Assembly: GCA_009733575.1 (NCBI GenBank)
Contig: ML769416.1
Coordinates: 62,001 to 126,000, forward strand
DNA from: Gymnopus androsaceus JB14
Taxonomy: Eukaryota; Basidiomycota; Agaricomycetes; Agaricales; Omphalotaceae
Direction: 5' to 3'
Length of the DNA: 64,000 nucleotides
Shown here: one piece after another, positions 22,525 through 33,904 of the stretch
Numbering within the stretch: the first letter of the stretch is position 1
How the letters are laid out: each line of letters opens with the position of its first letter
Position numbers and translations under genes: made by a program
The notes under the pieces: model-generated
Database searches by the model: none
Seen by the model: the letters and a program-made list of their open reading frames with translations, nothing else
Told to the model about the DNA's origin: nothing

Positions 22525-23760
22525 GCCACAGTAGGACCCGGAAGCTCCTACTGACCCCCGGGTTGTCCAATTTTCGCCGACGCGTGGCATGATATGAAGT
22601 ATTATAATCACGCTTTTTTAGACTCATCGGTTTCTAAGTACTATAGGGCGTCCAATATACTCTACACTACAAACTAGACAAGTCTACACATATGAAACAG
22701 TTATATATATATATGTATCGGAAAAAACAGTACAAATCTACATATCAGAACAAACAGTACAAATTGAACGGAGCAGAACATGCAAACAAAGGAATGAGGA
22801 CCAGAGACATAACAAAGCCATATCAAACAAGAAAAAACTACAATGCGAAATCGCAGGACTGCACACATGACACCCAATTCAAGGATTTTCCTGCCTTTAA
22901 ATCTTCCTTGGACATTGCCTTCCATAGGTCATAATGCAGATAAAATGTGTTGGATTACATGGTGGCAGTAGCAATGATGATGGTGGTGGTGATGGCAATG
23001 ATGGAGATAGAGGCCAAGTGGTAGGAGCAGGAGACAGGTTGGAAGATTTTCAATTTTTTGGTTGAAGAGGAAAGAGTTTTGCAGGGCAGGAGGAAAAAGA
23101 CTTTCAAACAAAGGTGACTCAAAAGTATAAGACTTTTGGACCTTTAGGGCTCTCGGTTTCCTAGGTAGGGTTGTTCAGGAAGTCCTGTGAACTAGGCATG
23201 AGAACAATATTGAGGTATCACAATGGGAATGAGATGAATGAAACAAAGTCAGGTTAACCATAAAGAGTATATCGGATGCCCTATAGTACTTAGATGCCTG
23301 AACCAATGAGTCAAAAAAAGCGTGATTATAATATTTCAAATTATGCCATGCATCGGCGGAATGTCAAAAGTGCTGGAGGGCCTCATTTATGGCTAATTCA
23401 GAGAGGGATGATCACATGAAGGTCAAAAATTCCGATTTTTCTTAGGATTTTTCTCAAAAGAAAATGAAAGAAAAATCCTAGCACCATTATGAATGTCAAA
23501 CACACATTGCACAGTGCCCCCGTTATGCTAACCTAGCTGTTATCTGAATTGAAAGGGCTGACAATTTTGGTTTTCTGAGTACAACTTGGTATAAGCATCA
23601 AAATTTTGGTTTGGCGGGTCTTGATTTACGCTAACTCCACAGAAGGACCTGTTGTTTGAGGCCTAATTTATGCTAATTTAGGAGAGGGAAACTGTCAAAA
23701 CTGCAGCCTGATTTACAGTAATTTGGGCGGGTCAATAGGAGCTTCCGGGGTCCTGCCACA
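22525..23760. mobile_element. Large inverted-repeat (TIR) element with nested arms
   Basis: Outer arms match as inverted copies: GGACCCGGAAGCTCC at about 22533, against GGAGCTTCCGGGGTCC ending about 23753. Inner arms run from about 22573-22665 against 23260-23362 (ATTATAATCACGC, TAAGTACTATAGGGC). The related locus at 40870-40925 joins the flanks directly, so this is an insertion. Four related short motifs of the type ATTTAYGCTAATTTAG lie near the right end (about 23380, 23622, 23672 and 23709), like subterminal repeats. No transposase frame is seen, so it is non-autonomous. Superfamily uncertain. Confidence 0.65.
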
Positions 23761-23799
23761 TTACCATCACTCAATTGTTCTCCTCTACATCCTTCCTGC

Positions 23800-26170
23800 A
23801 ACAATTTAAGGTGTTCTTTTTGAAGGGCAAGTGAACCTTTGCGCTCATTTTTGAGGCAGGATTTTCATGGTAATATGCAGATATTTCGGCAAGACCTTGA
23901 GAACATGATTCTTGACAAGTTTGCTTCTAGAGATGGTATAAGAGAGCTATAGTGAGCCCAAGCTGGTAGACCATAGCTATAACAAGTCTAATAAGTGTGG
24001 AAGTACTCGGACCAACAGAGCCATGGTATCAAATTTGATATCAGCTCTAAGTAGTTTGTAGGAAACCATAGTCCAGTAGCAGAGTCTCACTGGCATGTTA
24101 ATGCCAGCACTCATGTAAAAGAGGCACATTGCCCACACAGACTTGTGCCCAAAAGGATACACTCAAAAGATAAGTAACTCAGGGATTTGTGGAAAGGATA
24201 CGGACTTGGAAAAATGGGACAGAACCAATTCAAGTGGGCTGATGTCAATATTGTCATGATAGCTGAAGGGGTACTTCAAGGCTTGATACCAAGGAAGCGC
24301 TAATAATTTGTTTGGCACTGAACAATTGATAACAGCATATGCCAAAAGAACAAAACAAGAGAAGAAGAACTGATGGAGCCAAGAGAGCATACATAGGCCC
24401 TTGAGGTGACATGTACCAGGTTCAGGAGACGTACATGTCTGCTGAGAAATGGAAGAAACAACGCATAAGAGACAGAGGTTTGGGCTAGGAGAACAACACC
24501 GTACATTAGTTGGTGTTTTCCCACATGGAAATACTCCAGAAATATAGAAATATGGATATAGTTGGGAAGCTACAAGAGCGGAGAATGACAATAGTGAGGA
24601 AGGAAAGAAGGATGTAATAGGCCACGAAGAGAAACAGAACTATGATGGAATTAGTGAGCACGGCACCAGGCATGCATCAGCTACATAGCAGTATGCATCA
24701 CCTAGGAAAGGACCAAAGGTGCATAACCCAGACAGAAATAGGGTGTAATACCCATAAGAAGTAGGCGAGCAGACATTAGGGTTGGACAGATACACATATA
24801 TGGACTATTTTATTATGATTTCTCCTTTTCTGAAACAAGTTGTACCATTTCCCTGATTCTCAAAGCACTTTATTATTTAACTGAGGGTCTGGCCGAGAGT
24901 AGTATAAAAGCCTAGCTATATTTCCTTTGCAAAACAAGTTACCTTTGGACCTCATTTGTTGCTAGTGTGAATCCTTGTTGACATAGCTACAGCTGAGACA
25001 GGAAAGATACCACTCCCTTGTAAACCAAAGTAATACTCCATGTGGTATGGAAGAGAGTTGTTTATTGCACCCAGCGTTAGAGACTTATAATCCTAACAAC
25101 TGTGAAAACCCTGACTTAAACCAAGTCAAATTGTTGTTTTAGTTTTGAGGAGTCTAGTGTGACCACCAAGAAACAACCATCTGTTGCAACTGAGCTCAGG
25201 TGTACAGGAAGCAAACTGTCTGCTGTCCTGAGTGGTTTTGCCCTACTATTGGGAATCACTTTGTTGAACCAAGCCATATTGTTGGTGGTTCTTTTTGTTG
25301 TTATTGTTATATTGTTGCCCCTATCATTGCCCCAAATCTGTATGGATTGATTAGGAAAGGAGATCCTATCCTTTGATTGTCTACCAGCATCACTTCGAGA
25401 AACACCAGTCACTTTCAAGAGACAGAGAGAGTATTTTTTTTGTGGAACCTTTGACAACACACCCTTGCTATTTAAATTGATAGCCAAACCCCCTGTGTTC
25501 CAGTTGCTTAGTGTTGATTACTCTGCACTACTTGAACCAATGGACCCACAGCTTGCTAAACAGTCTGGTGGAACTGCTTGAGGAATTAGCTTGCCACCTC
25601 AATATCTTGGAGTGTATTAATTGGTATATAAATACAAAGGTCCAGAGGGGTAGAGTGCATTGAATCAGTAATATACATGTCACAAGCTGGCTCCTGAACA
25701 CCAAGTCAGAAATGACAATTCTTACAATGATTTTCAAGCTTTATCCTTTGAATTTTCTATATTCTTTCATTGAAATTTACTGGAAAAGCTACTACCTTTG
25801 TAGTGGTTGAATGATATCACTTCCAGTTCTTTGTGCACCAGTTCAAATTCGTATTTTTCAGCGGTGAGTGATCTATATAATGAACCTATCCTGTTAAGCT
25901 AAATTTAGTGTGATCTCCAGCAACAAAACCTTCAATGACTCTATCTCATCCACTGCAAGTGAAATTTCAGCCCTGAATTAATGTCAACTTCAAGGAGGTA
26001 CTGTACCAAAGGTTACGCACAGAGTATGGGCCTGGAATCCAGCATGAGCCTGAATTCTCCAGAGCACTTGAAGAAATCAAGAAAGAGCAGCTCTGACCTC
26101 TATTATGTTCAGTTGCAAGTGGACTTTCTGCAGAATCAGTGTCATCAGCAAAACCGCCAGATTGTATTCC
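23800..26170. pseudogene. Decayed, CpG-stripped copy of the F-box gene start, with inserted DNA (unit 1)
   Basis: Two separated parts align by eye to 40950-42200. They are 23800-23875 (TTTTTGAAGGGCAAGTGAACC) and 25565-26110 (GATATCACTTCCAGTTC, TTTTTCAGCGGTGAGTGAT, GAACCTATCC, GGTTACGCACAGAGTATGGG). The second part reaches the N-terminal codons of the F-box gene at 42063. Many differences are CG to TG or CA changes. About 1.7 kb of unrelated DNA at 23875-25565 interrupts the alignment, and no reading frame survives. The same structure recurs in unit 2. Confidence 0.65.
23875..25565. other. Inserted AT-rich, CpG-poor DNA, possibly LTR-like
   Basis: This DNA is absent from the related locus at 41018-41034. 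It holds a promoter-like stretch with a TATA box (GTATAAAAGCC, about 24902) and a block starting TGTAATACCC (about 24748) and ending CCTAACA (about 25099) that resembles a solo LTR. Open stretches of 60-142 codons on the minus strand (24591-24163, 25487-25116) show no recognisable gag, protease or polymerase motif. The type of element is not established. Confidence 0.35.
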
Positions 26171-26645
26171 ATATAATTGGTAGATTGATGTAATTGATAT
26201 GCACAATCATGCACGATCACAGTGCAGCAGAAATTCCTTGGCTGTATAATTGTTATGCACGGTTTATACCAGGTTTATATGCACTTTATACAATGAGATG
26301 ACCATTACTGCAGAGCATTTTATTTTCAATACAGCAGTAAATACTAGTCAATGTAGGTACAAATTAGTCAGTATTCCATTGCGGTCTATTGCGCAATCCA
26401 TGTTTAGCCTCAATGCGGAGAGGTGAGAGTAATAAGAAAGTATATGGTGCATCCACCATCTGGAGAGTTGAAAAAAACTTGCAACATCCAAGTCATTTGA
26501 AACTCCGATGAACTATGCATCAGAAAAAACTGTTTTGGGCCCAGGAGGATCTAAGGTCACCTAGTCCTCTTAGGCAACCTGAGGCATCCTAGTTGGCCCA
26601 GGAAAAAGGGCAAAACTTTGGGCACCTCAGGTATCCTAGTCATCC

Positions 26646-26860
26646 CGTCCTGACCGAAACTAATGAACGACCGCGTCTTCGCGAAGCGCTGTTGCACAAC
26701 ATCTTCAGTCTTTTTGTTGAAAGCTGGTATATGGTCCCATTTCTGAAATTCTGCAAATAGTTCGGCGAAGTCGGTCGAATTCACCCGATTTTTTGAATCT
26801 GGTTTGTTCTTAGAAGGGATCCATTGGAAGCACGTACTGTTCGACAAGCTTGGTGGCATG
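26646..26860 (-). pseudogene. 5' fragment of the SHG1-like gene in repeat unit 2
   Basis: The fragment contains exon 1 (22-base, frameshifted form), intron 1, and the fused exon 2/exon 3 up to FGQD. The rest of the gene is missing because the repeat breakpoint lies inside exon 3. It has one base fewer than unit 1 in the run GTTTCGGCG (here GTTCGGCG). Confidence 0.85.
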
Positions 26861-29800
26861 CCGTCTGCAGTGGGCCCTAATTTCCGAGCGCCACAGTAGG
26901 ACCCTGGAAGCTCCTACTGACCCCCGGGTTGTCCAATTTTCGCCGACGCGTGGCATAATATGAAATATTATAATCACGCTTTTTTAGACTCATCGGTTTC
27001 TAAGTACTATAGGGCGTCCAATATACTCTACACTACAAACTAGACAAGTCTACACATATGAAACAGTTATATATATATATGTATCGGAAAAAACAGTACA
27101 AATCTACATATCAGAACAAACAGTACAAATTGAACGGAGCAGAACATGCAAACAAAGGAATGAGGACCAGAGACATAACAAAGCCATATCAAACAAGAAA
27201 AACTACAATGCGAAATCGCAGGACTGCACACATGACACCCAATTCAAGGATTTTCCTGCCTTTAAATCTTCCTTGGACATTGCCTTCCATAGGTCATAAT
27301 GCAGATAAAATGTGTTGGATTACATGGTGGCAGTAGCAATGATGATGGTGGTGGTGACGGCAATGATGGAGATAGAGGCCAAGTGGTAGGAGCAGGAGAC
27401 AGGTTGGAAGATTTTCAATTTTTTGGTTGAAGAGGAAAGAGTTTTGCAGGGCAGGAGGAAAAAGACTTTCAAACAAAGGTGACTCAAAAGTATAAGACTT
27501 TTGGACCTTTAGGGCTCTCGGTTTCCTAGGTAGGGTTGTCAGGAAGTCCTGTGAACTAGGCATGAGAACAATATTGAGGTATCACAATGGGAATGAGATG
27601 AATGAAACAAAGTCAGGTTAACCATAAAGAGTATATCGGATGCCCTATAGTACTTAGATGCCTGAACCAATGAGTCAAAAAAAGCGTGATTATAATATTT
27701 CAAATTATGCCATGCATCGGCGGAATGTCAAAAGTGCTGGAGGGCCTCATTTATGGCTAATTCAGAGAGGGATGATCACATGAAGGTCAAAAATTCCGAT
27801 TTTTCTTAGGATTTTTCTCAAAAGAAAATGAAAGAAAAATCCTAGCACCATTATGAATGTCAAACACACATTGCACAGTGCCCCCGTTATGCTAACCTAG
27901 CTGTTATCTGAATTGAAAGGGCTGACAATTTTGGTTTTCTGAGTACAACTTGGTATAAGCATCAAAATTTTGGTTTGGCGGGTCTTGATTTACGCTAACT
28001 CCACAGAAGGACCTGTTGTTTGAGGCCTAATTTATGCTAATTTAGGAGAGGGAAACTGTCAAAACTGCAGCCTGATTTACAGTAATTTGGGCGGGTCAAT
28101 AGGAGCTTCCGGGGTCCTGCCACATTACTATCACTCAATTGTTCTCCTCTACATCCTTCCTGCAACAATTTAAGGTGTTCTTTTTGAAGGGCAAGTGAAC
28201 CTTTGCGCTCATTTTTGAGGCAGGATTTTCATGGTAATATGCCGATATTTCGGCAAGACCTTGAGAACATGATTCTTGACAAGTTTGCTTCTAGAGATGG
28301 TATAAGAGAGCTATAGTGAGCCCAAGCTGGTAGACCATAGCTATAACAAGTCTAATAAGTGTGGAAGTACTCGGACCAACAGAGCCATGGTATCAAATTT
28401 GATATCAGCTCTAAGTAGTTTGTAGGAAACCATAGTCCAGTAGCAGAGTCTCACTGGCATGTTAATGCCAGCACTCATGTAAAAGAGGCACATTGCCCAC
28501 ACAGACTTGTGCCCAAAAGGATACACTCAAAAGATAAGTAACTCAGGGATTTGTGGAAAGGATACGGACTTGGAAAAATGGGACAGAACCAATTCAAGTG
28601 GGCTGATGTCAATATTGTCATGATAGCTGAAGGGGTACTTCAAGGCTTGATACCAAGGAAGCGCTAATAATTTGTTTGGCACTGAACAATTGATAACAGC
28701 ATATGCCAAAAGAACAAAACAAGAGAAGAAGAACTGATGGAGCCAAGAGAGCATACATAGGCCCTTGAGGTGACATGTACCAGGTTCAGGAGACGTACAT
28801 GTCTGCTGAGAAATGGAAGAAACAACGCATAAGAGACAGAGGTTTGGGCTAGGAGAACAACACCGTACATTAGTTGGTGTTTTCCCACATGGAAATACTC
28901 CAGAAATATAGAAATATGGATATAGTTGGGAAGCTACAAGAGCGGAGAATGACAATAGTGAGGAAGGAAAGAAGGATGTAATAGGCCACGAAGAGAAACA
29001 GAACTATGATGGAATTAGTGAGCACGGCACCAGGCATGCATCAGCTACATAGCAGTACGCATCACCTAGGAAAGGACCAAAGGTGCATAACCCAGACAGA
29101 AATAGGGTGTAATACCCATAAGAAGTAGGCGAGCAGACATTAGGGTTGGACAGATACACATATATGGACTATTTTATTATGATTTCTCCTTTTCTGAAAC
29201 AAGTTGTACCATTTCCCCTGATTCTCAAAGCACTTTATTATTTAACTGGGGTCTGGCCAAGAGTAGTATAAAAGCCTAGCTATATTTCCTTTGCAAAACA
29301 AGTTACCTTTGGACCTCATTTGTTGCTAGTGTGAATCCTTGTTGACATAGCTACAGCTGAGACAGGAAAGATACCACTCCCTTGTAAACCAAAGTAATAC
29401 TCCATGTGGTATGGAAGAGAGTTGTTTATTGCACCCAGCATTAGAGACTTATAATCCTAACAACTGTGAAAACCCTGACTTAAACCAAGTCAAATTGTTG
29501 TTTTAGTTTTGAGGAGTCTAGTGTGACCACCAAGAAACAACCATCTGTTGCAACTGAGCTCAGGTGTACAGGAAGCAAACTGTCTGCTGTCCTGAGTGGT
29601 TTTGCCCTACTATTGGGAATCACTTTGTTGAACCAAGCCATATTGTTGGTGGTTCTTTTTGTTGTTATTGTTATATTGTTGCCCCTATCATTGCCCCAAA
29701 TCTGTATGGATTGATTAGGAAAGGAGATCCTATCCTTTGATTGTCTACCAGCATCACTTCGAGAAACACCAGTCACTTTCAAGAGACAGAGAGAGTATTT

Positions 29801-31011
29801 TTTTTGTGGAACCTTTGACAACACACCCTTGCTATTTAAATTGATAGCCAAACCCCCTGTGTTCCAGTTGCTTAGTGTTGATTACTCTGCACTACTTGAA
29901 CCAATGGACCCACAGCTTGCTAACAGTCTGGTGGAACTGCTTGAGGAATTAGCTTGCACCTCAATATCTTGGAGTGTATTAATTGGTATATAAATACAAA
30001 GGTCCAGAGGGTAGAGTGCATTGAATCAGTAATATACATGTCACAAGCTGGCTCCTGAACACCAAGTCAGAAATGACAATTCTTACAATGATTTTCAAGC
30101 TTTATCCTTTGAATTTTCTATATTCTTTCATTGAAATTTACTGGAAAAGCTACTACCTTTGTAGTGGTTGAATGATATCACTTCCAGTTCTTTGTGCACC
30201 AGTTCAAATTCGTATTTTTCAGCGGTGAGTGATCTATATAATGAACCTATCCTGTTAAGCTAAATTTAGTGTGATCTCCAGCAACAAAACCTTCAATGAC
30301 TCTATCTCATCCACTGCAAGTGAAATTTCAGCCCTGAATTAATGTCAACTTCAAGGAGGTACTGTACCAAAGGTTACGCACAGAGTATGGGCCTGGAATC
30401 CAGCATGAGCCTGAATTCTCCAGAGCACTTGAAGAAATCAAGAAAGAGCAGCTCTGACCTCTATTATGTTCAGTTGCAAGTGGACTTTCTGCAGAATCAG
30501 TGTCATCAGCAAAACCGCCAGATTGTATTCCATATAATTGGTAGATTGATGTAATTGATATGCACAATCATGCACGATCACAGTGCAGCAGAAATTCCTT
30601 GGCTGTATAATTGTTATGCACGGTTTATACCAGGTTTATATGCACTTTATACAATGAGATGACCATTACTGCAGAGCATTTTATTTTCAATACAGCAGTA
30701 AATACTAGTCAATGTAGGTACAAATTAGTCAGTATTCCATTGCGGTCTATTGCGCAATCCATGTTTAGCCTCAATGCGGAGAGGTGAGAGTAATAAGAAA
30801 GTATATGGTGCATCCACCATCTGGAGAGTTGAAAAAAACTTGCAACATCCAAGTCATTTGAAACTCCGATGAACTATGCATCAGAAAAAACTGTTTTGGG
30901 CCCAGGAGGATCTAAGGTCACCTAGTCCTCTTAGGCAACCTGAGGCATCCTAGTTGGCCCAGGAAAAAGGGCAAAACTTTGGGCACCTCAGGTATCCTAG
31001 TCATCCTAGGT
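26646..31011. repeat. 4.37-kb direct tandem repeat, unit 2
   Basis: It is nearly identical to 22280-26645, starting at the same exon-3 position of the SHG1-like gene and running past the decayed F-box start (about 30225-30470) into the foldback element at 30879. Here that element is complete, whereas unit 1 has only its left part. The SHG1 fragment keeps the frameshifted exon 1 and the intron-less junction of unit 1. Confidence 0.93.
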
Positions 31012-31240
31012 ATCCTGGGATGTCCTGGGATGTCCTGGGGCATCCTGGGGCATCCTGAGGCATCCTGGGATAGAACTTTTATCCTAGGATGCCCCAGGAT
31101 GCCCCAGGACATCCCAGGATATCCCAGGACACCTAGGATGACTAGGATACCTGAGGTGTCCAAAGTTTTACCCTTTTTCCTGGGCCAACTAGGATGCCTC
31201 AGGTTGTCCTCTTGGGCCCAAAACAGTTTTTGCTGATGAT
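30879..31240. mobile_element. Foldback (long hairpin) element
   Basis: Two arms of about 170-180 bases are inverted copies around a loop of about 10 bases near 31071-31081. Outer ends are CATCAGAAAAAACTG and its complement CAGTTTTTGCTGATG. The inner arms are built from short repeats of the type TCCTGGGATG and CATCCTGGGG. The left arm alone also occurs at 26513-26645, where it ends at the tandem-repeat junction. There is no coding capacity. Such perfect hairpins are unstable and could seed rearrangement. Confidence 0.8.
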
Positions 31241-31572
31241 ACACTGTACAGTCTCATGTGGACTGTGTTTTTTGGAAACCGGTGTCTCGTTCCTTTCTTC
31301 GTCATCAATCCTTTTTCTGTTTGCTCAACTTGAATTTTCTGTATGGCCAAAAGCTTAAGAAAGCCTCAGGATGGGTGAAAATGGCCTAATGTATGTACAT
31401 TCTTCCTTTCTTGCCTTCTCCGAGATTGACATTCATCATAAATGTCACTGTAGGTTGTTTGCTCCAATGTTGTCCAGGTACTTATATGAATTCATTTGCT
31501 GTTTATCTGCAGCTTATACCCTTTTAATTTTGCATCCTCAAGTCCCACCAGCCTAGTGTCCTTGTGCAGCTT

Positions 31573-31860
31573 ACAACAGTAACGCCAGTGGGTTTGAAGT
31601 GTTTTCTTGGCATGGGTGGCAAGAATACGGTGATTTAATAGTGTTCCTTTCAAGCTCAAGTTGACTTGCATTCCAATAGAATTTTGCAGTTGTGCATTTC
31701 ATGACAATAACGCCAGTGGTTCCAATGCACTTTGCTGGTATTGTTTGACAAGGACAGTGAGTGGTAGTATTGTCTCTTTTGAGCTCGAGCTGACTTGCAT
31801 TTCAGTCGAGTTTTTGCATGCATTCCACAATAGTTTTTGAAGTATTTTGCTGGCATGAGG
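31573..31860. repeat. Diverged tandem repeat, unit about 120-130 bases
   Basis: Two full units and a partial third share AACGCCAGTGG, then TTTGCTGG/TCTTGGCATG, AGCTCAAGTTGACTTGCATT/AGCTCGAGCTGACTTGCATT and a TTTTGCA end. They are clearly related but substantially diverged. No coding function is apparent. Confidence 0.6.
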
Positions 31861-33025
31861 AGTTTGGTGTTTATAGTTTTTGTAGCGCTTGTATTATGTA
31901 TATATGTATAGACTAGAAATGATATTTTATTGCTTTATTACAGTGTATGATGAATGTATAACAAGTGTATAATCAAATGTTCAAGATCTAATAAAAGGAT
32001 GTATCCAATGTATAAATCTGGCATGATTGTGTATATTCCAGTGTATAAATGAACAAGAAGATGAGTCGTGATTGTGTATCAATAATGTAATGTTCTCATT
32101 TTCCTCCTTCTCAAGGCCTATGTAGAACAGGTGCTCTCCTTCTCCAATTTCCCTTCTACATCATCTTCTAGTGACTCATAGATCAGAAGATATCCACACT
32201 ATATGGGTATTGATCAAACATCAACATGGACTCAGTCTAGTTGATGTTTGGGCTGTGATAGCATAACCAGTTTAAACCTAGAAAGATGTTGGTCTTTCCT
32301 AAGTTGGTAACTAGTGTGGCTTTGTAGTATCCCATACACTGACCATAAAAACATGGCCATAAAATTTAGTTGAGTGTGGGTATTCACTTGTGTCAATCCT
32401 AAATAATTGTTTTAGGCCCTGTGTCATAGTCTGAAAACCTTTCAAATGTGTAAATTGTAACCCATAAATATGGCTATAAAAGGAGCCATACCATACTGTA
32501 CAGCTAAAGACTAGCTTCTTATACAACAAATACCTTTTTTGTAATGATTGGCACATCCACTACATTTCACAAAATCTTCTTGCTGAACAAAATTTTTACA
32601 TTAAATGAGAGAATCTCCCTTAATATTTCCAGAATTTCTGGAACTTCAGCATCTCCACAGCAATGGGCACCCACCCAAGATCATATATGATATTCATGTT
32701 GAACCAGACTAGAAAAGATATAGCAGAGCTCTATCCTCAGCAAACCAGGTAGTGGTAAAAGGCTATATATTGCATACCTAGAAAAGATATAGCAGAGCTC
32801 TACTATAGCTATGTAAGTATGAGTGAAATATAAGTAAGGAAAACAGACTTACTCCTCAGCGAACCAGGTAGTGGTAAAAGGCTGAGGAGCAACGCTGACA
32901 AACACACTAAAATATGCGGGGCAAAAGTCACGTGAGAGTCTGAGATAAGATACTGCCGATATACCAAATACAACAATTCAAAACCTCCATTCAATGTCTG
33001 AGAATAATATTTAGCCTTCTCAAAC
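31861..33025. other. AT-rich repeat-derived DNA
   Basis: No gene is seen. TGTATA-rich DNA lies at about 31890-32100. A TATA-box stretch (GGCTATAAAAGGAGCC, about 32470) resembles an LTR promoter. Two short segments are locally duplicated: CTAGAAAAGATATAGCAGAG at about 32710 and 32780, and AACCAGGTAGTGGTAAAAGG at about 32743 and 32862. Confidence 0.4.
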
Positions 33026-33086
33026 AGAAGGCACAGAAAAGTTTATATAAGTAAGGCTTACTTATATAAACTTTTCTGTGCCTTCT
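33026..33086. repeat. Perfect 61-bp palindrome
   Basis: Arms of 30 bases (AGAAGGCACAGAAAAG...AAGTAAG and its exact complement) are separated by a single G at 33056. It is a potential cruciform or very tight hairpin in CpG-poor DNA, with no coding role visible. Confidence 0.9.
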
Positions 33087-33171
33087 ATAAGCAATCTCAT
33101 ATAACTGACTAATCTTTGTCTGTATGCCTTCCTGGAATTTTGGTCTGGAACAGACCCATAGAGTTTCTATG

Positions 33172-33665
33172 CACACTGCCAATAATTATGCTTCAGTCTG
33201 ACTGAAGCATGTGGTAAATAAATTATTTTAGTCACTATTTGAAATATACTTTTTCGGAGGATTACGGAGAATAAAAGAAAGGAAATAAATTCAGACCATT
33301 TGAAGATCAGGCTTTCTGTGAATTTCCGAAATGACATTTTTCGAACAGGACATGAAGTTTTTCATTTCAGCCGACCCAAAAATATACATTACGGAAGCCA
33401 GCTGAAGTACTTCATTTCAGGTCAACTGAAATGGTAGTTGTCACCATTTCAACATTCCTGATTGCTTCAGATTCTGTCCAAAAAATGACATTTCAGAATT
33501 TTGCAGAAGGTTCAAACTTCAATTGGTCTGAATGCATTTCCTTCTATAGTCTATGGAATATCTATTTTCCATAATCCTATGAAAAAGTACATTTCAAGTA
33601 GTGACTAAAATAATTTATTTCCCACAATGCTTCAGTCAGACTGAAGCATAATTATGGGCAGTGTG
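33172..33665. mobile_element. 494-bp MITE with long TIRs, CACTA-like ends
   Basis: The ends are CACACTGCC and GGCAGTGTG, followed inward by inverted copies of about 80 bases. These include ATAATTATGCTTCAG, an internal CTTCAGTCTGACTGAAG palindrome, and TTATTTTAGTCACTA. The trinucleotide ATG flanks both sides (33169-33171 and 33666-33668), consistent with a 3-bp target duplication. CACWG-type ends with a 3-bp duplication fit the CMC/EnSpm (CACTA) superfamily. No transposase is present, so it is non-autonomous. Confidence 0.8.
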
Positions 33666-33904
33666 ATGGCCATAACCATATATATTTAGGGCGGGGATCC
33701 CTACTTTTTGTGACAAAGTCCTGGAGTCTTACACCTTTCACTGATATACCATATTATTGTTATGTTTTCTTTGTGGGTGTAGGTGAATCCTCTACTGCTC
33801 ATACAAGTATTGATTGCCAATAACAATGAAAGTTTTACACAAATAGTGATTTACACTAAACTCATACTACTACAGCAACATACCCTCAACTCTATCAGAA
33901 TTTC

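Larger units (their letters stand above)
22280..26645. repeat. 4.37-kb direct tandem repeat, unit 1
   Basis: It begins at CGTCCTGACCG inside exon 3 of the SHG1-like gene and ends within the left arm of a foldback element. The next base starts an almost identical copy at 26646. The offset is 4366 bases at the start. The units differ by scattered substitutions and one- or two-base indels. The unit contains the 5' half of the SHG1-like gene, a large inverted-repeat element, inserted CpG-poor DNA, and a decayed copy of an F-box gene start. Confidence 0.93.

Noticed and set aside
22371..22620. SHG1-like left copy as a reverse-transcribed retrocopy
   Set aside because: Only one intron is missing. 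Intron 1 and the later introns are retained, and no poly(A) tail is seen.
22970..23000. GAT/GGT-rich microsatellite (also near 27340) as a coding His-rich repeat
   Set aside because: The antisense frame reads a run of His codons but belongs to no supported gene; it is a short simple repeat inside the TIR element.
23977..24162. TGGTATCA motif near 24030 as a retrotransposon primer-binding site
   Set aside because: The motif matches an initiator-tRNA type site by chance-level length, and no paired LTRs or polymerase frame lie in the right places.
24163..25487. Open stretches of up to 142 codons in both tandem units, including minus-strand frames
   Set aside because: They are repeated in both units but contain no recognisable domain, lie in inserted CpG-poor DNA, and have no splice-consistent continuation. 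Low stop frequency can follow from base composition.
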